From Roseomonas fluvialis (GTDB taxonomy: Bacteria > Pseudomonadota > Alphaproteobacteria > Acetobacterales > Acetobacteraceae), in contig NZ_AP025637.1 of assembly GCF_022846615.1 (NCBI RefSeq), positions 5,417,270 through 5,481,269 on the forward strand: 64,000 nucleotides of DNA, read 5' to 3'. Positions 32,926-41,289 of the stretch are shown in pieces. Every line of letters starts with the position of its first letter. The first letter of the stretch is position 1. The notes beneath the pieces are model-generated. The model saw nothing but the letters and a program-made list of their open reading frames with translations. It searched no databases and was not told the DNA's origin. The position numbers and the translations under genes were made by a program.

Positions 32926-33651
32926 ATGACCACCATCCATCGCCGCGGCGTCATCCTCGGTGCCGCGGGGCTTGCCACGGGCATGCTGCTGGCCCGCCGC
33001 CCCGCCTATGCCCAGGCGCCCGCCGGCCCCTTCACCCTGCCCCCGCTGCCCTATGCGCCCAATGCCAACGAGGCCGCGATCGATGCCATGACCATGGAGA
33101 TCCACCACGCGCGCCACCACGGCGGGCAGGTGGCCGGGCTGAACACCGCCGTGCAGGGCCAGCCGCAACTCGCCGCAATGCAGCTCGATGACCTGCTCAT
33201 GCGCCTGTCCCAGGTGCCGGAGAACATCCGTACCGCCGTGCGCAACAACGGCGGCGGCCATGCCAACCATTCGATGTTCTGGGACATCATGGGCGGCCCG
33301 GGCGGCGAGCCGACCGGCGACGTGAAGGCGGCGATCGACCGCGACCTGGGCGGGATGGACAAGTTCCGCACCGACTTCAACGCGGCCGGGATGCGCGTGT
33401 TCGGCTCCGGCTGGGTCTTCGTGACGGTCACGCCGGCGGGCACCCTGGCCATCACGACGAAGCCCGGGCAGGACACGCCGCTGATGGACGGGCAGCGCGT
33501 GCTGATCGGCAACGACGTGTGGGAACACGCCTATTACCTGCGCTACCAGAACCGCCGCGCGGACTACCTGGCGTCGTGGTGGAACGTGCTGAACTGGGAG
33601 AAGATCGCGGCCCGCTACGCGGCGGCGCGCGACGGCACGCTCAGGGTCTGA
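32926..33651 (+). CDS. Exported Fe/Mn superoxide dismutase
   Basis: This 241-residue protein has a twin-arginine leader ([12 protein letters not shown], cleavage near AYAQ) and should act in the periplasm. Metal ligands are present: H60 in MEIHHARHH, the His in [10 protein letters not shown], and Asp and His in [10 protein letters not shown]. At the position of the usual active-site gateway Tyr34 (in KHHxTYV of relatives), the sequence is HHGGQV, so Q68 replaces Tyr. A GGGAGA site precedes the ATG. Export and the Gln suggest a variant that could have altered peroxide behaviour. Confidence 0.9.
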   Translation: MTTIHRRGVILGAAGLATGMLLARRPAYAQAPAGPFTLPPLPYAPNANEAAIDAMTMEIHHARHHGGQVAGLNTAVQGQPQLAAMQLDDLLMRLSQVPENIRTAVRNNGGGHANHSMFWDIMGGPGGEPTGDVKAAIDRDLGGMDKFRTDFNAAGMRVFGSGWVFVTVTPAGTLAITTKPGQDTPLMDGQRVLIGNDVWEHAYYLRYQNRRADYLASWWNVLNWEKIAARYAAARDGTLRV

Positions 33652-33721
33652 CCGGCCCGCCCTTGCCTGTCCGGGTGCGGGGCGCCATACCGCGCCCGGT
33701 CTTGAGAACTGGGAGCGCCCG

Positions 33722-34957
33722 ATGCGCGTGAAGGACGTGAAGAAGGTCGTGCTCGCCTATTCCGGCGGGCTCGACACCAGCGTGATCCTGAAGTGGCTGC
33801 AGACCACCTATGGCTGCGAGGTGGTGACCTTCACCGCCGACCTCGGCCAGGGCGAGGAGCTGGGCCCGGCGCGCGACAAGGCGCTGCTTCTGGGCATCAA
33901 GCCTGAGAACATCTTCATGGACGACCTGCGCGAGACCTTCGTGAAGGACTTCGTGTTCCCGATGTTCCGGGCGAACGCGCTGTACGAAGGCATGTACCTG
34001 CTGGGCACGTCGATCGCGCGGCCGCTGATCGCGCAGCGGCAGATCGAGATCGCCGAGCAGGTTGGTGCCGACGCCGTAGCGCATGGTGCGACCGGCAAGG
34101 GCAACGACCAGGTCCGCTTCGAGCTGTCCTATTACGCGCTGAAGCCGGACATCAAGATCATCGCCCCCTGGCGCGAATGGGAACTGACGTCGCGCACGCG
34201 CCTGATCCAGTTCGCCGAGGAACACCAGATCCCGATCGCCAAGGACAAGCGCGGCGAGGCGCCGTTCAGCGTGGACGCGAACCTGCTGCATTCGTCGAGC
34301 GAGGGGAAGATCCTCGAGGAACCTTGGGACAGCCCGGACGAGATGGTCTGGCAGCGCACGATCTCGCCCATGGATGCGAAGGACGAGGTCACCGAGATCA
34401 CCATCGAGTTCGAGCGGGGCGACGCGGTGGGCATCAATGGCGAGCGCATGTCGCCCGCCACGCTGCTCACAAAGCTGAACGCGCTCGGGCGCGAGAACGG
34501 CATCGGGCGGCTCGACCTGGTGGAGAACCGCTTCGTCGGCATGAAGTCCCGCGGCTGCTACGAGACGCCGGGCGGTACCATCCTGTACGTGGCGCATCGC
34601 GCGATGGAGTCGATCACGCTGGACCGCGAGGCCTGTCACCTGAAGGACAGCCTGATGCCGCGCTACGCGGAGGTCATCTACAACGGCTTCTGGTTCGCCC
34701 CCGAGCGCCGGATGCTGCAGGCGCTGATCGACGAGAGCCAGGCGAGCGTCACCGGCACCGTCCGGCTGAAGCTGTACAAGGGCAACACGATCGTCACCGG
34801 CCGGCAGTCGCCGCACAGCCTGTATTCGATGAAGCACGTCACCTTCGAGGACGACCAGGGGGCCTACGACCAGTTCGACGCTCAGGGCTTCATCAAGCTC
34901 AACGCGCTGCGGCTGCGGCTGGGTGCGATGGCCGGCCGCCGCGGGGGCGCGCTCTAG
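33722..34957 (+). CDS. argG: Argininosuccinate synthase
   Basis: This 411-residue enzyme ligates citrulline and aspartate with ATP in arginine synthesis. The ATP PP-loop [11 protein letters not shown] is at residues 11-21. The length (about 400) fits the family, and the later [13 protein letters not shown] and [14 protein letters not shown] motifs are present. A GGGAG site lies 8 bases before the ATG. No other arginine gene is adjacent. Confidence 0.95.
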   Translation: MRVKDVKKVVLAYSGGLDTSVILKWLQTTYGCEVVTFTADLGQGEELGPARDKALLLGIKPENIFMDDLRETFVKDFVFPMFRANALYEGMYLLGTSIARPLIAQRQIEIAEQVGADAVAHGATGKGNDQVRFELSYYALKPDIKIIAPWREWELTSRTRLIQFAEEHQIPIAKDKRGEAPFSVDANLLHSSSEGKILEEPWDSPDEMVWQRTISPMDAKDEVTEITIEFERGDAVGINGERMSPATLLTKLNALGRENGIGRLDLVENRFVGMKSRGCYETPGGTILYVAHRAMESITLDREACHLKDSLMPRYAEVIYNGFWFAPERRMLQALIDESQASVTGTVRLKLYKGNTIVTGRQSPHSLYSMKHVTFEDDQGAYDQFDAQGFIKLNALRLRLGAMAGRRGGAL

Positions 34958-35030
34958 CCTCCGCGGTCCAAGGGGGGCGGGCGGCGCGCGCTCCATCCAC
35001 CTTGCCTTGCAACGCATGTCGCGGGGATTT

Positions 35031-35053
35031 CCGGAGGGGCAGCGCCCCTCCGG
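35031..35053. terminator. Hairpin between convergent argG and Bug genes
   Basis: CCGGAGGGGC (35031-35040) and GCCCCTCCGG (35044-35053) form a perfect 10-bp stem with the 3-base loop AGC, in the middle of the convergent gap. There is no T-run on either strand, so it may act as a Rho-independent-like pause or a bidirectional 3'-end stabiliser. Confidence 0.55.
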
Positions 35054-35057
35054 TGCG

Positions 35058-36014
35058 TCAGTCCAGGCGCATGCCCGTGTCAGCCACCAGTTGCCGCACC
35101 ATCGCGCCGTCGCGGCGGATCAACTCTGCAAAGGCCGCCGAGGTGCCCGCGATGGGGTCGTTGCCGGACGCCGTGAGTCGCTGGCGCACCGTCTCGTCCC
35201 CAATGGCGTGGTGCGCTGCCGCCTCCAGCCGCGCGACAACAGCGGGCGGCGTGGCGGACGGTGCGAAAATCCCGTTCCACGACGTCAGGTCGAAGCCCGG
35301 GAAGCCGCTCTCCGCAATCGTCGGCAGATCCGCCATGGTGCCACGACGTTCCGCGCTGGTGAGCGCTATGCCTCGCGCGCGGCCTTCCAGCGTGAGCGGC
35401 CGCAGGCTGTTCGCCGTACTGATCGCCGCATCGAGGTTCCCCGCTGCGATGTCGCGCGCCGCATCCGCCCCGCCACGATAGGCCACGTGCTCCAGCGTGA
35501 TGCCCGCGCGATGCGCCAGCAGCGCGCCGGCCAGGTGACCCACGGTGCCGATGCCCGGGCTGCCGAAGGGCACGCCCTGGCGCTGCTTCGCGGCGTTGAT
35601 GAAGCCGGCCAGGTCGGTGGCGGGGAAGTCGCGCTTCACCACCAGCACGTAGGGCGCGGCCACCACCTGCGCGACTGGCGCGAAGGCCGTCGCGTAGTCG
35701 AAGGGCAGGCCGCGCTGGACCAAGGGCTGCACCACGAAGCCGAAGCTGTCGAAGAACAGCGTGGTGCCGTCGGGCGCTGCGGCCGCGACCACGCCCGCGC
35801 CGACCGCGCCGCCGGCGCCCGGCCGGTTCTCGACCACCACGGGCACGCCCAGGTGCTCGCTCATCTTCGGCTGCAGCAGGCGCATCACCGTGTCGGACTG
35901 GCCGCCCGGGGCGAAGGGGACGATGACGCGCACCGGGCGCGCCTGCGCTGCGGCAATCCTCGGGGCAGCCAGTGCGGCAACGATCACGGCGGCCAGGTGG
36001 CGACGCTGGGGCAT
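35058..36014 (-). CDS. Bug family periplasmic receptor (fourth, orphan)
   Basis: This 318-residue Bug/TctC receptor has the leader MPQRRHLAAVIVAA (cleavage near AAAQ). Binding loops are VIVPFAPGGQSD and VVENRPGAGGAVGAG. The ATG at 36014 has a strong GGAGG site upstream. There is no permease or catabolic gene near it. It is convergent with argG and divergent from the secreted protein at 36221. The ligand is unknown. Confidence 0.87.
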   Translation of the reverse strand: MPQRRHLAAVIVAALAAPRIAAAQARPVRVIVPFAPGGQSDTVMRLLQPKMSEHLGVPVVVENRPGAGGAVGAGVVAAAAPDGTTLFFDSFGFVVQPLVQRGLPFDYATAFAPVAQVVAAPYVLVVKRDFPATDLAGFINAAKQRQGVPFGSPGIGTVGHLAGALLAHRAGITLEHVAYRGGADAARDIAAGNLDAAISTANSLRPLTLEGRARGIALTSAERRGTMADLPTIAESGFPGFDLTSWNGIFAPSATPPAVVARLEAAAHHAIGDETVRQRLTASGNDPIAGTSAAFAELIRRDGAMVRQLVADTGMRLD

Positions 36015-36220
36015 GGCGGGTTCCTCCGTCGGTTTGCCGCAGCGTCGCCAAAGCAAGGGCTCCGGGTCAACGACCGGGGTCGCGGCGCGCCCGCGCGATG
36101 GCGGGCGTGGGTTGGTTTCGCCGCCCCCTGCCCTTGGATGCCGGGAACAGGTGCGCGCGTCGCGGGTCGGATTTTCCGCAGCGTGGTAGTAGCCTGCGGC
36201 CTTTACCGCGAGGACTCGCC

Positions 36221-36784
36221 ATGACTGCCATAGCCCGCCTCCCGCTCGCGCTTGCGGCGCTGCTGCTGCTGGCCGCCACGCCGGCGCTGGCGCAGTCGGT
36301 CTGCCCGGGGCGTATTTCCGCCAACGCCTTCGCCCCCGTGCCGCGCGACGCCGCCATCGCGGTACCCGACCGGCGGGGCGGATCGCCGAACGAAATGCGC
36401 CTGCGCGAGGCCGTTCTGGCGGCCCTGCAGCGCAACGGCCGGCGGGTGGCTCCCGACGCGCCCTTCATCCTGTCCTGGCGCGGCGGTGTGAGCGCCGAGG
36501 GCGATAACTTCGGAGGCTTCGGCGACACCATGCAGGGCCGCAGTTTCCGCGACAGCGACGACCTGTCCTGGGCGCAGAACGTGCCGCGCGCCGGTGGGCG
36601 CCGCGTGCCGGTCCTGCGCGTGAGCGGCGTGGTGGAACTGCGCGACCGCGCGCAGAACCGCGTGGTCTGGACCGCGGTCATCACCTGCGAACGCCACGGC
36701 ACCGACGACGCGGCGCTGTTCGCGCACCTGGCTGACGCGGTGGCGCCGCTGATCGGGCAGGCTGCGGCGGGGCGCGGGTTCTGA
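36221..36784 (+). CDS. Hypothetical secreted protein
   Basis: This 187-residue protein has a clear signal peptide (cleavage near ALAQ). The mature part has a conserved-looking start (VCPGRISANAFAPVPRDA) and a short beta-rich region with two Cys in all (VCPG; ITCERHG). It may be a small periplasmic protein. GAGGA lies 6 bases before the ATG. I do not recognise the family. Its stop is followed by the hairpin array. Confidence 0.65.
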   Translation: MTAIARLPLALAALLLLAATPALAQSVCPGRISANAFAPVPRDAAIAVPDRRGGSPNEMRLREAVLAALQRNGRRVAPDAPFILSWRGGVSAEGDNFGGFGDTMQGRSFRDSDDLSWAQNVPRAGGRRVPVLRVSGVVELRDRAQNRVVWTAVITCERHGTDDAALFAHLADAVAPLIGQAAAGRGF

Positions 36785-36785
36785 C

Positions 36786-36937
36786 GGGAGGGCTCTGCCC
36801 TCCCGAACCCTCCCGCCGGGGGCATACGTGCCCCCGGACCCGCGGAGACCAAATGGCAGGCTTGGGGGAGGGGCACGCCGTGCCCCTCCCCCAAGCCTGC
36901 CATCTGACCCAGGGTCTGGGAGGCATTTGCCTCCCAG
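36786..36937. repeat. Array of four perfect hairpins
   Basis: Four stems lie in 152 bases. These are GGGAGGGC/GCCCTCCC (36786-36804), CCGGGGGCA/TGCCCCCGG (36816-36837), a 24-bp perfect stem (36853-36876 and 36880-36903, loop GCC), and CTGGGAGGCA/TGCCTCCCAG (36916-36937). They fill most of the gap before the next Bug gene. The long stem carries no protein-coding signal. Confidence 0.85.
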
Positions 36938-37011
36938 CTGGGGGCCCCGGGGGGCTGGCCCACTGGCCCGCCAGCCCCTAGCCTCCCGCCAACGCCAGGG
37001 AGAACAACGTC

Positions 37012-37956
37012 ATGCTCAACCGCCGCACGCTGCTGGCCGCCGCCGTCGCGTTGCCTGCCGCCCCCCGCCTCGCGCGCGCCTGGGAACCGGCGCGCCCGAT
37101 CCAACTGATCGTGGGCTTTCCGCCCGGCGGTGGCACCGATCTCCAGGCGCGCGCCCTGGCCGAGGCCGCGTCGCGGTTCTTCCCGACCCCCATCGTCGTC
37201 ATGAACCGCCCTGGCGCCGGTGGCGCGATCGCGGCGCAGCAGGTGGCGGGCATGGCGCCGGACGGGCTGAACCTGCTGGTCGGCGGCGGGAGCGAGAGCA
37301 CCTCGCTCGCCGCCTTCCGCGACCTGCCCTACGATCCAAAGCGATCCTTCCGCGCCATCCTGCGCATCACCCGCCAGCCGCTGCTGATCGTGGCCAAGCG
37401 TGGCGGGCGCTTCGACAGCATGGCCGCCGTGGTGGCCGCCGCGAAGGCGGAACCGGGGCGCGTCACGCATGCCTCGTCCGGCATCGGGTCGATCTACCAC
37501 GCGGTCTTCGTGCTGTTCACGGCCAAGGCCGGGATTGAGATGCTGCACGTGCCCTTCAGCGGCGGCGCGCCGTCGTTGCAGGCGCTGCTGTCCGGCACGG
37601 TGGACCTGGCCGTGCTGGCACCGGAGGAAACCGGCGGCATGGTGCAGTCGGGCGAGATCCGCGCACTTGCGGTGTGCTCGGCCGAACGAATCCCGATCCT
37701 GCCCAACGTGCCCACGCTGCGCGAATCCGGCTTCGACGTGGTGGTCGAGAACATGAAGGGCCTGAACGCTCCCGCCGGCCTGCCGGACGAGATCTATACG
37801 TCCCTGCACGACCGCTTCCGCCGCGCCCTGGGGGAACCGGCCTGGACCGGCTTCCTCGAACGCACGGGCACCTTCGAGGGCTACCTCGACGGTCCTGGCT
37901 ACCAGGGGGCGATGGATGCCGTGCTGGACGGGCTGCGGGCAAGTGTCAGGCGCTAG
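37012..37956 (+). CDS. Bug family periplasmic receptor (fifth, orphan)
   Basis: This 314-residue Bug/TctC receptor has the leader MLNRRTLLAAAVAL (twin arginine, cleavage near ARA). It shows LIVGFPPGGGTDLQAR and VVMNRPGAGGAIAAQ. AGGGAGA precedes the ATG. It is downstream of the hairpin array. The stop TAG is embedded in the palindrome that also holds the stop of the convergent reductase. The ligand is unknown. Confidence 0.87.
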   Translation: MLNRRTLLAAAVALPAAPRLARAWEPARPIQLIVGFPPGGGTDLQARALAEAASRFFPTPIVVMNRPGAGGAIAAQQVAGMAPDGLNLLVGGGSESTSLAAFRDLPYDPKRSFRAILRITRQPLLIVAKRGGRFDSMAAVVAAAKAEPGRVTHASSGIGSIYHAVFVLFTAKAGIEMLHVPFSGGAPSLQALLSGTVDLAVLAPEETGGMVQSGEIRALAVCSAERIPILPNVPTLRESGFDVVVENMKGLNAPAGLPDEIYTSLHDRFRRALGEPAWTGFLERTGTFEGYLDGPGYQGAMDAVLDGLRASVRR

Positions 37957-38017
37957 AGCAGATCCCGATCAGAGGAACTCATCCGATCGGGTGAGGCGCT
38001 TACGAAACCGGCTCTAG
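37953..38017. repeat. Palindromic element, copy 2, supplying both convergent stops
   Basis: Outer arms CTAGAGC (37953-37959) and GCTCTAG (38011-38017) are perfect inverted repeats. The inner part has CCCGATC and GATCGGG around an imperfect middle similar to copy 1 at 201-226. The Bug stop TAG (37954-37956) lies in the left arm and the reductase stop (complement of 38014-38016) in the right arm. It is probably a bidirectional terminator. Related GATCAGA palindromes are frequent in alphaproteobacteria. Confidence 0.8.
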
Positions 38018-39030
38018 CCCACCGGCACGCCCTTGGTCGTCGAGTATTCGAAATGCAGCGCCTCCCCCGGGAACACCCGGGGGTGAATGGCGTGCGCGGC
38101 CATCGCGGCCTCGCTGAAGCCCTGCAGGATCAACTTGAGCTTGCCCGGATAGGTCGCGATATCGCCGATGGCGAAAACGCCGTCGATGTTCGTCGCGCAG
38201 GTCGCGGGCGCGACCGCGATGTGATGGCGATCGAGGCCGAGGCCCCAATCCGCGATCGGGCCGAGTTCCATCGACAGGCCGAAGAAGGCCAGCAGGTGGT
38301 CGGCGGGGATGTCGCGCTCCTCGCCCTTTAGCGTGGCCAGCGTCACCGTCTCCAGCGTTCCGCCGTCGCCCTTCAGCCCATGCAGCTGGTAGGGGATGGC
38401 GAGTTCCACCTCGCCCCGCGCAGCGGCGGCGTCGAGCTGCGCGGCGGTCTCGGGGGCGGCGCGGAATTTCGGGCGGCGATGCACCACCGTGACCTTCGCC
38501 GCGATGTCCTTGAGCGACAGCGCCCAGTCCACCGCACTGTCGCCGCCGCCGGCGATCACCACGCGCTTGCCGCGGAATTCCTCGCGCCGCGCCACCAGGT
38601 AGCGCACCGCACCTGACGCCTCGTAGCCCGGCAGGCCATCGAGCGGCGGGCGGTTCGGCCCGAAGGCGCCTGCGCCGGCGGCGATGATCACCGCCTTGCA
38701 GCGGATGGTGTCGCCGGCCGAGGTGCCAAGCAGGATCGCATCGCCCTCCCGCGCCAGGCGTTCGACGCGCCGGCCGAGCAGGTAGGCGGCCGCGAACGGT
38801 GCCGCCTGTTCCTCGAGCCGCGCGATCAAATCCGCCCCCGCGATCGCGGGATGTGCGGGAATGTCGTAGATCGGCTTTTCCGGATACAGCGCGGTGCATT
38901 GCCCGCCCAGCGCATCCAGCGCATCGACCACCACGGTCCGCATGCGCAGCATGCCGCATTCGAAAACCGCGAAAAGGCCCACGGGCCCCGCGCCGATGAT
39001 GGCGACATCCGTCTCGATCACGGCCGACAT
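38014..39030 (-). CDS. Ferredoxin/flavodoxin-NADP+ reductase, thioredoxin reductase-like
   Basis: This 338-residue protein has an N-terminal FAD motif DVAIIGAGPVGLFAVFECGM (about 8-27) and an NADPH motif VVIAGGGDSAVDWALSL (about 153-169). The CxxC redox pair of thioredoxin reductase is absent; the FAD pocket has GGQCTALYP. These traits define the TrxR-like ferredoxin-NADP reductases. It has a GGGGGAG site before the ATG. It may feed electrons to ferredoxins for Fe-S or heme pathways. Confidence 0.85.
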   Translation of the reverse strand: MSAVIETDVAIIGAGPVGLFAVFECGMLRMRTVVVDALDALGGQCTALYPEKPIYDIPAHPAIAGADLIARLEEQAAPFAAAYLLGRRVERLAREGDAILLGTSAGDTIRCKAVIIAAGAGAFGPNRPPLDGLPGYEASGAVRYLVARREEFRGKRVVIAGGGDSAVDWALSLKDIAAKVTVVHRRPKFRAAPETAAQLDAAAARGEVELAIPYQLHGLKGDGGTLETVTLATLKGEERDIPADHLLAFFGLSMELGPIADWGLGLDRHHIAVAPATCATNIDGVFAIGDIATYPGKLKLILQGFSEAAMAAHAIHPRVFPGEALHFEYSTTKGVPVG

Positions 39031-39109
39031 GGCCACTCCCCCGAATCCTGGCCCGCGTGATAGACGGGACGCCCCGAGGTTCATAGCCGGCGCTGCCCGG
39101 CAGGCCGCC

Positions 39110-39568
39110 ATGCCCCCGACCGTCACATTGGACCTGCCCGACCTTTCCGCCACCCATGCCCTCGCGGCGCGGCTGGCCGGCCTGTTGCGTGCGGGCGACG
39201 CGGTGCTGCTGGAAGGCCCGCTGGGTGCGGGGAAAAGCGAATTCGCCCGCGCCGTGCTGCGCGCGGCCTCCGGCGACCCGGCGCTGGAAGTGCCGAGCCC
39301 GACCTTCACCCTGGTGCAGTCCTACGACCTGCCGGCGGGTCAGGCGCATCATTTCGACCTCTATCGGCTGGACGGGCCAGCGGGGCTGGACGAGCTGGGC
39401 TGGGACGAGGCGCGCGAGGGGATCGTGCTGGTCGAATGGCCGGAACGGCTGGGCGCCTTCGCGCCGGCCGAGGCGCTGCGCATCACGCTGGCGCCGCTGC
39501 CCGACGAGCACGCGCGGCGGGCGCGGCTGTCGGGCTGGGACGGTCGGCTGATGGCGCTGCTCGCATGA
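39110..39568 (+). CDS. tsaE: TsaE, tRNA threonylcarbamoyladenosine biosynthesis ATPase
   Basis: This 152-residue protein has the P-loop GPLGAGKSEFAR (about 36-47), PSPTFTLVQSYD (about 65-76) and the acidic WPERLG end segment. It energises the TsaBDE complex that makes t6A37 in ANN-decoding tRNAs. It has a weak ribosome site. It is coupled by ATGA to amgK and then murU, a common alphaproteobacterial order. Confidence 0.88.
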   Translation: MPPTVTLDLPDLSATHALAARLAGLLRAGDAVLLEGPLGAGKSEFARAVLRAASGDPALEVPSPTFTLVQSYDLPAGQAHHFDLYRLDGPAGLDELGWDEAREGIVLVEWPERLGAFAPAEALRITLAPLPDEHARRARLSGWDGRLMALLA

Positions 39569-40554
39569 GGGACCCCGCATCCTTCCTGCGCGGCGCGGGC
39601 TACGGCGCGGCGCGGGTCGACTGGCTGCCGGGCGATGCCTCGCACCGCCGCTATGCGCGGCTGCAGGGTGGCCCGCGCGCCGCACTGCTCATGGACGCGC
39701 CGCCGCCCGAGGATGTGCGCCCCTTCCTGGCCGTCGCGCGCCACATCGCGGGCATCGGGCTGTCCGCGCCCGAGATCATCGCCGCCGACGAGGCCGCTGG
39801 CTTCCTGCTGATCGAGGATTTCGGCGACGCGACCCATGCCGCGCTGCTCGATGCCGGGGCGGAGGCGCTGCCCTGCTACCTTGAGGCGGCCGAGGCGCTT
39901 GCGGCGCTGCATGCCGCGCCGCCGCCGGCGACGCTGCCCGCCTGGGGTGCCGCCGAGATGGCGCGTGCAACGGCGGCGACCTTCCTCGACTGGTGGTGGC
40001 CCGCTGCGATGCGAGCGGAGCCCGATGCTGACACGCGCGCCGCGCTGGACTCGGCGATCACCGCCATGGTCGCGCCTTTCACGCAGGATGGCGGCTTCGT
40101 GCATCGCGACTTCTTCCCGGCCAACCTGATGCGCCTGCCCGGCCGCGACGGGGCGCGCCGCACCGGGCTGCTGGATTTCCAGGACGCGGCGCACGGATCC
40201 GCGGCCTACGACCTGGTCTCGCTGGTCGAGGATGCGCGGCGCGACGTGGCGCCCGACATCCGCGACGCCGCCATCGCACGGTACCTGGAGGCGCGCGGCG
40301 GCGTGGATCGCGACCGCTTCCATGCCGCCATGGCCGCCTGCGCGGCGCAGCGGCATCTGCGCGTGGCCGCCCTGTGGGTACGGCTGGCACGGCGCGACGC
40401 CAAGCCGCGCTACCTGGTGCACGGCCCGCGCTGCTGGCGGCTGCTGCAGGCCGCGCTCGACCACCCCGCGACGCGCCCGCTGCGCGAATTCCTCGATGCA
40501 CGCGTGCCCGCCGCGCTGCGCCACAATCCCATCGCCCTGACGGAGCCCGCATGA
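39565..40554 (+). CDS. amgK: AmgK-like anomeric sugar kinase (aminoglycoside phosphotransferase fold)
   Basis: This 329-residue protein has the kinase catalytic loop FVHRDFFPANLM (HRDxxxxN, about 174-185) and the metal-binding LLDFQDA (about 198-204). In Pseudomonas and relatives, AmgK phosphorylates MurNAc or GlcNAc at C1. The ATGA-coupled MurU downstream supports that role. It is not likely to be an antibiotic-resistance gene, despite the fold name. Confidence 0.85.
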   Translation: MRDPASFLRGAGYGAARVDWLPGDASHRRYARLQGGPRAALLMDAPPPEDVRPFLAVARHIAGIGLSAPEIIAADEAAGFLLIEDFGDATHAALLDAGAEALPCYLEAAEALAALHAAPPPATLPAWGAAEMARATAATFLDWWWPAAMRAEPDADTRAALDSAITAMVAPFTQDGGFVHRDFFPANLMRLPGRDGARRTGLLDFQDAAHGSAAYDLVSLVEDARRDVAPDIRDAAIARYLEARGGVDRDRFHAAMAACAAQRHLRVAALWVRLARRDAKPRYLVHGPRCWRLLQAALDHPATRPLREFLDARVPAALRHNPIALTEPA

Positions 40555-41279
40555 TCAACCTGACCCATGCCATGGTGCTCGCTGCCGGGCTCGGCACGCG
40601 GATGCGGCCGCTGACGGATGAATTGCCCAAGCCGATGCTGCCGCTGGCGGGGCGGTCGCTGCTGGACCATGCGCTGGACCGGCTGGCGGCGGCGGGTGTC
40701 ACGCAGGCGGTGGTCAATGCGCATTGGCATGCGGACCGCATCGCAGAAGCGATGGCGCTGCGCGAACACCCTTGTGTCGTGCTGCAGCGTGAGGAGGATT
40801 TGCTGGAGACCGGCGGCGGCGTGACGCGCGCGCTGCCGCTGCTGGGCGGCGGGGCCTTTGCGGTGGTGAACGGCGATGCCTTCTGGCTGGACGGGCCGAC
40901 GCCGGCGCTGAACCGCCTGGCAGCGGCCTTCGACGCCGCGGAGATGGACGCGCTGCTGCTGATGGTGCGCACCACGCAGGTCGAGGGCGCGGTGGGGACC
41001 GGCGATTTCCTGCTCGATCCACTCGGGCGGATGCGCCGGCCGAAGGAACGCGAGATCGCGCCGTACCTCTATGCCGGCGTACAGATCCTCTCGCCAGCGT
41101 TGTTCGAGGGCGCGCCCGCCGGCGCCTTCAGCCTGAACCGCCTGTACGACCGCGCGATCGAAGCCGGCCGCCTGTTCGGCCTGGTGCATGACGGGGTGTG
41201 GTTTCACCTCTCGACGCCCGAGGACCTGCGCTATGCGGAGGACACGCTGCGCGCAGGGCTCGTGAGGGCGCTGTTCTGA
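40551..41279 (+). CDS. murU: MurU, MurNAc-1-phosphate uridylyltransferase
   Basis: This 242-residue nucleotidyltransferase has the UTP-binding motif AMVLAAGLGTRMRPLTDELP (about 7-26) and the conserved Lys of KPMLPLAG (about 27-34). It makes UDP-MurNAc from the product of AmgK, bypassing de novo MurA/MurB synthesis in cell-wall recycling. ATGA couples it to amgK. AddB follows after 10 bases, so all may be one transcript. Confidence 0.87.
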   Translation: MINLTHAMVLAAGLGTRMRPLTDELPKPMLPLAGRSLLDHALDRLAAAGVTQAVVNAHWHADRIAEAMALREHPCVVLQREEDLLETGGGVTRALPLLGGGAFAVVNGDAFWLDGPTPALNRLAAAFDAAEMDALLLMVRTTQVEGAVGTGDFLLDPLGRMRRPKEREIAPYLYAGVQILSPALFEGAPAGAFSLNRLYDRAIEAGRLFGLVHDGVWFHLSTPEDLRYAEDTLRAGLVRALF

Positions 41280-41289
41280 TGGCGCCGGC

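Noticed and set aside
30988..33528. An 846-codon minus-strand ORF spanning aroA, the FYDLN gene and superoxide dismutase
   Set aside because: It is a composite shadow frame that crosses three genes with strong family matches in other frames.
39565..40554. An antibiotic-resistance aminoglycoside phosphotransferase
   Set aside because: The position between tsaE and murU and the coupling fit AmgK, a cell-wall recycling sugar kinase.
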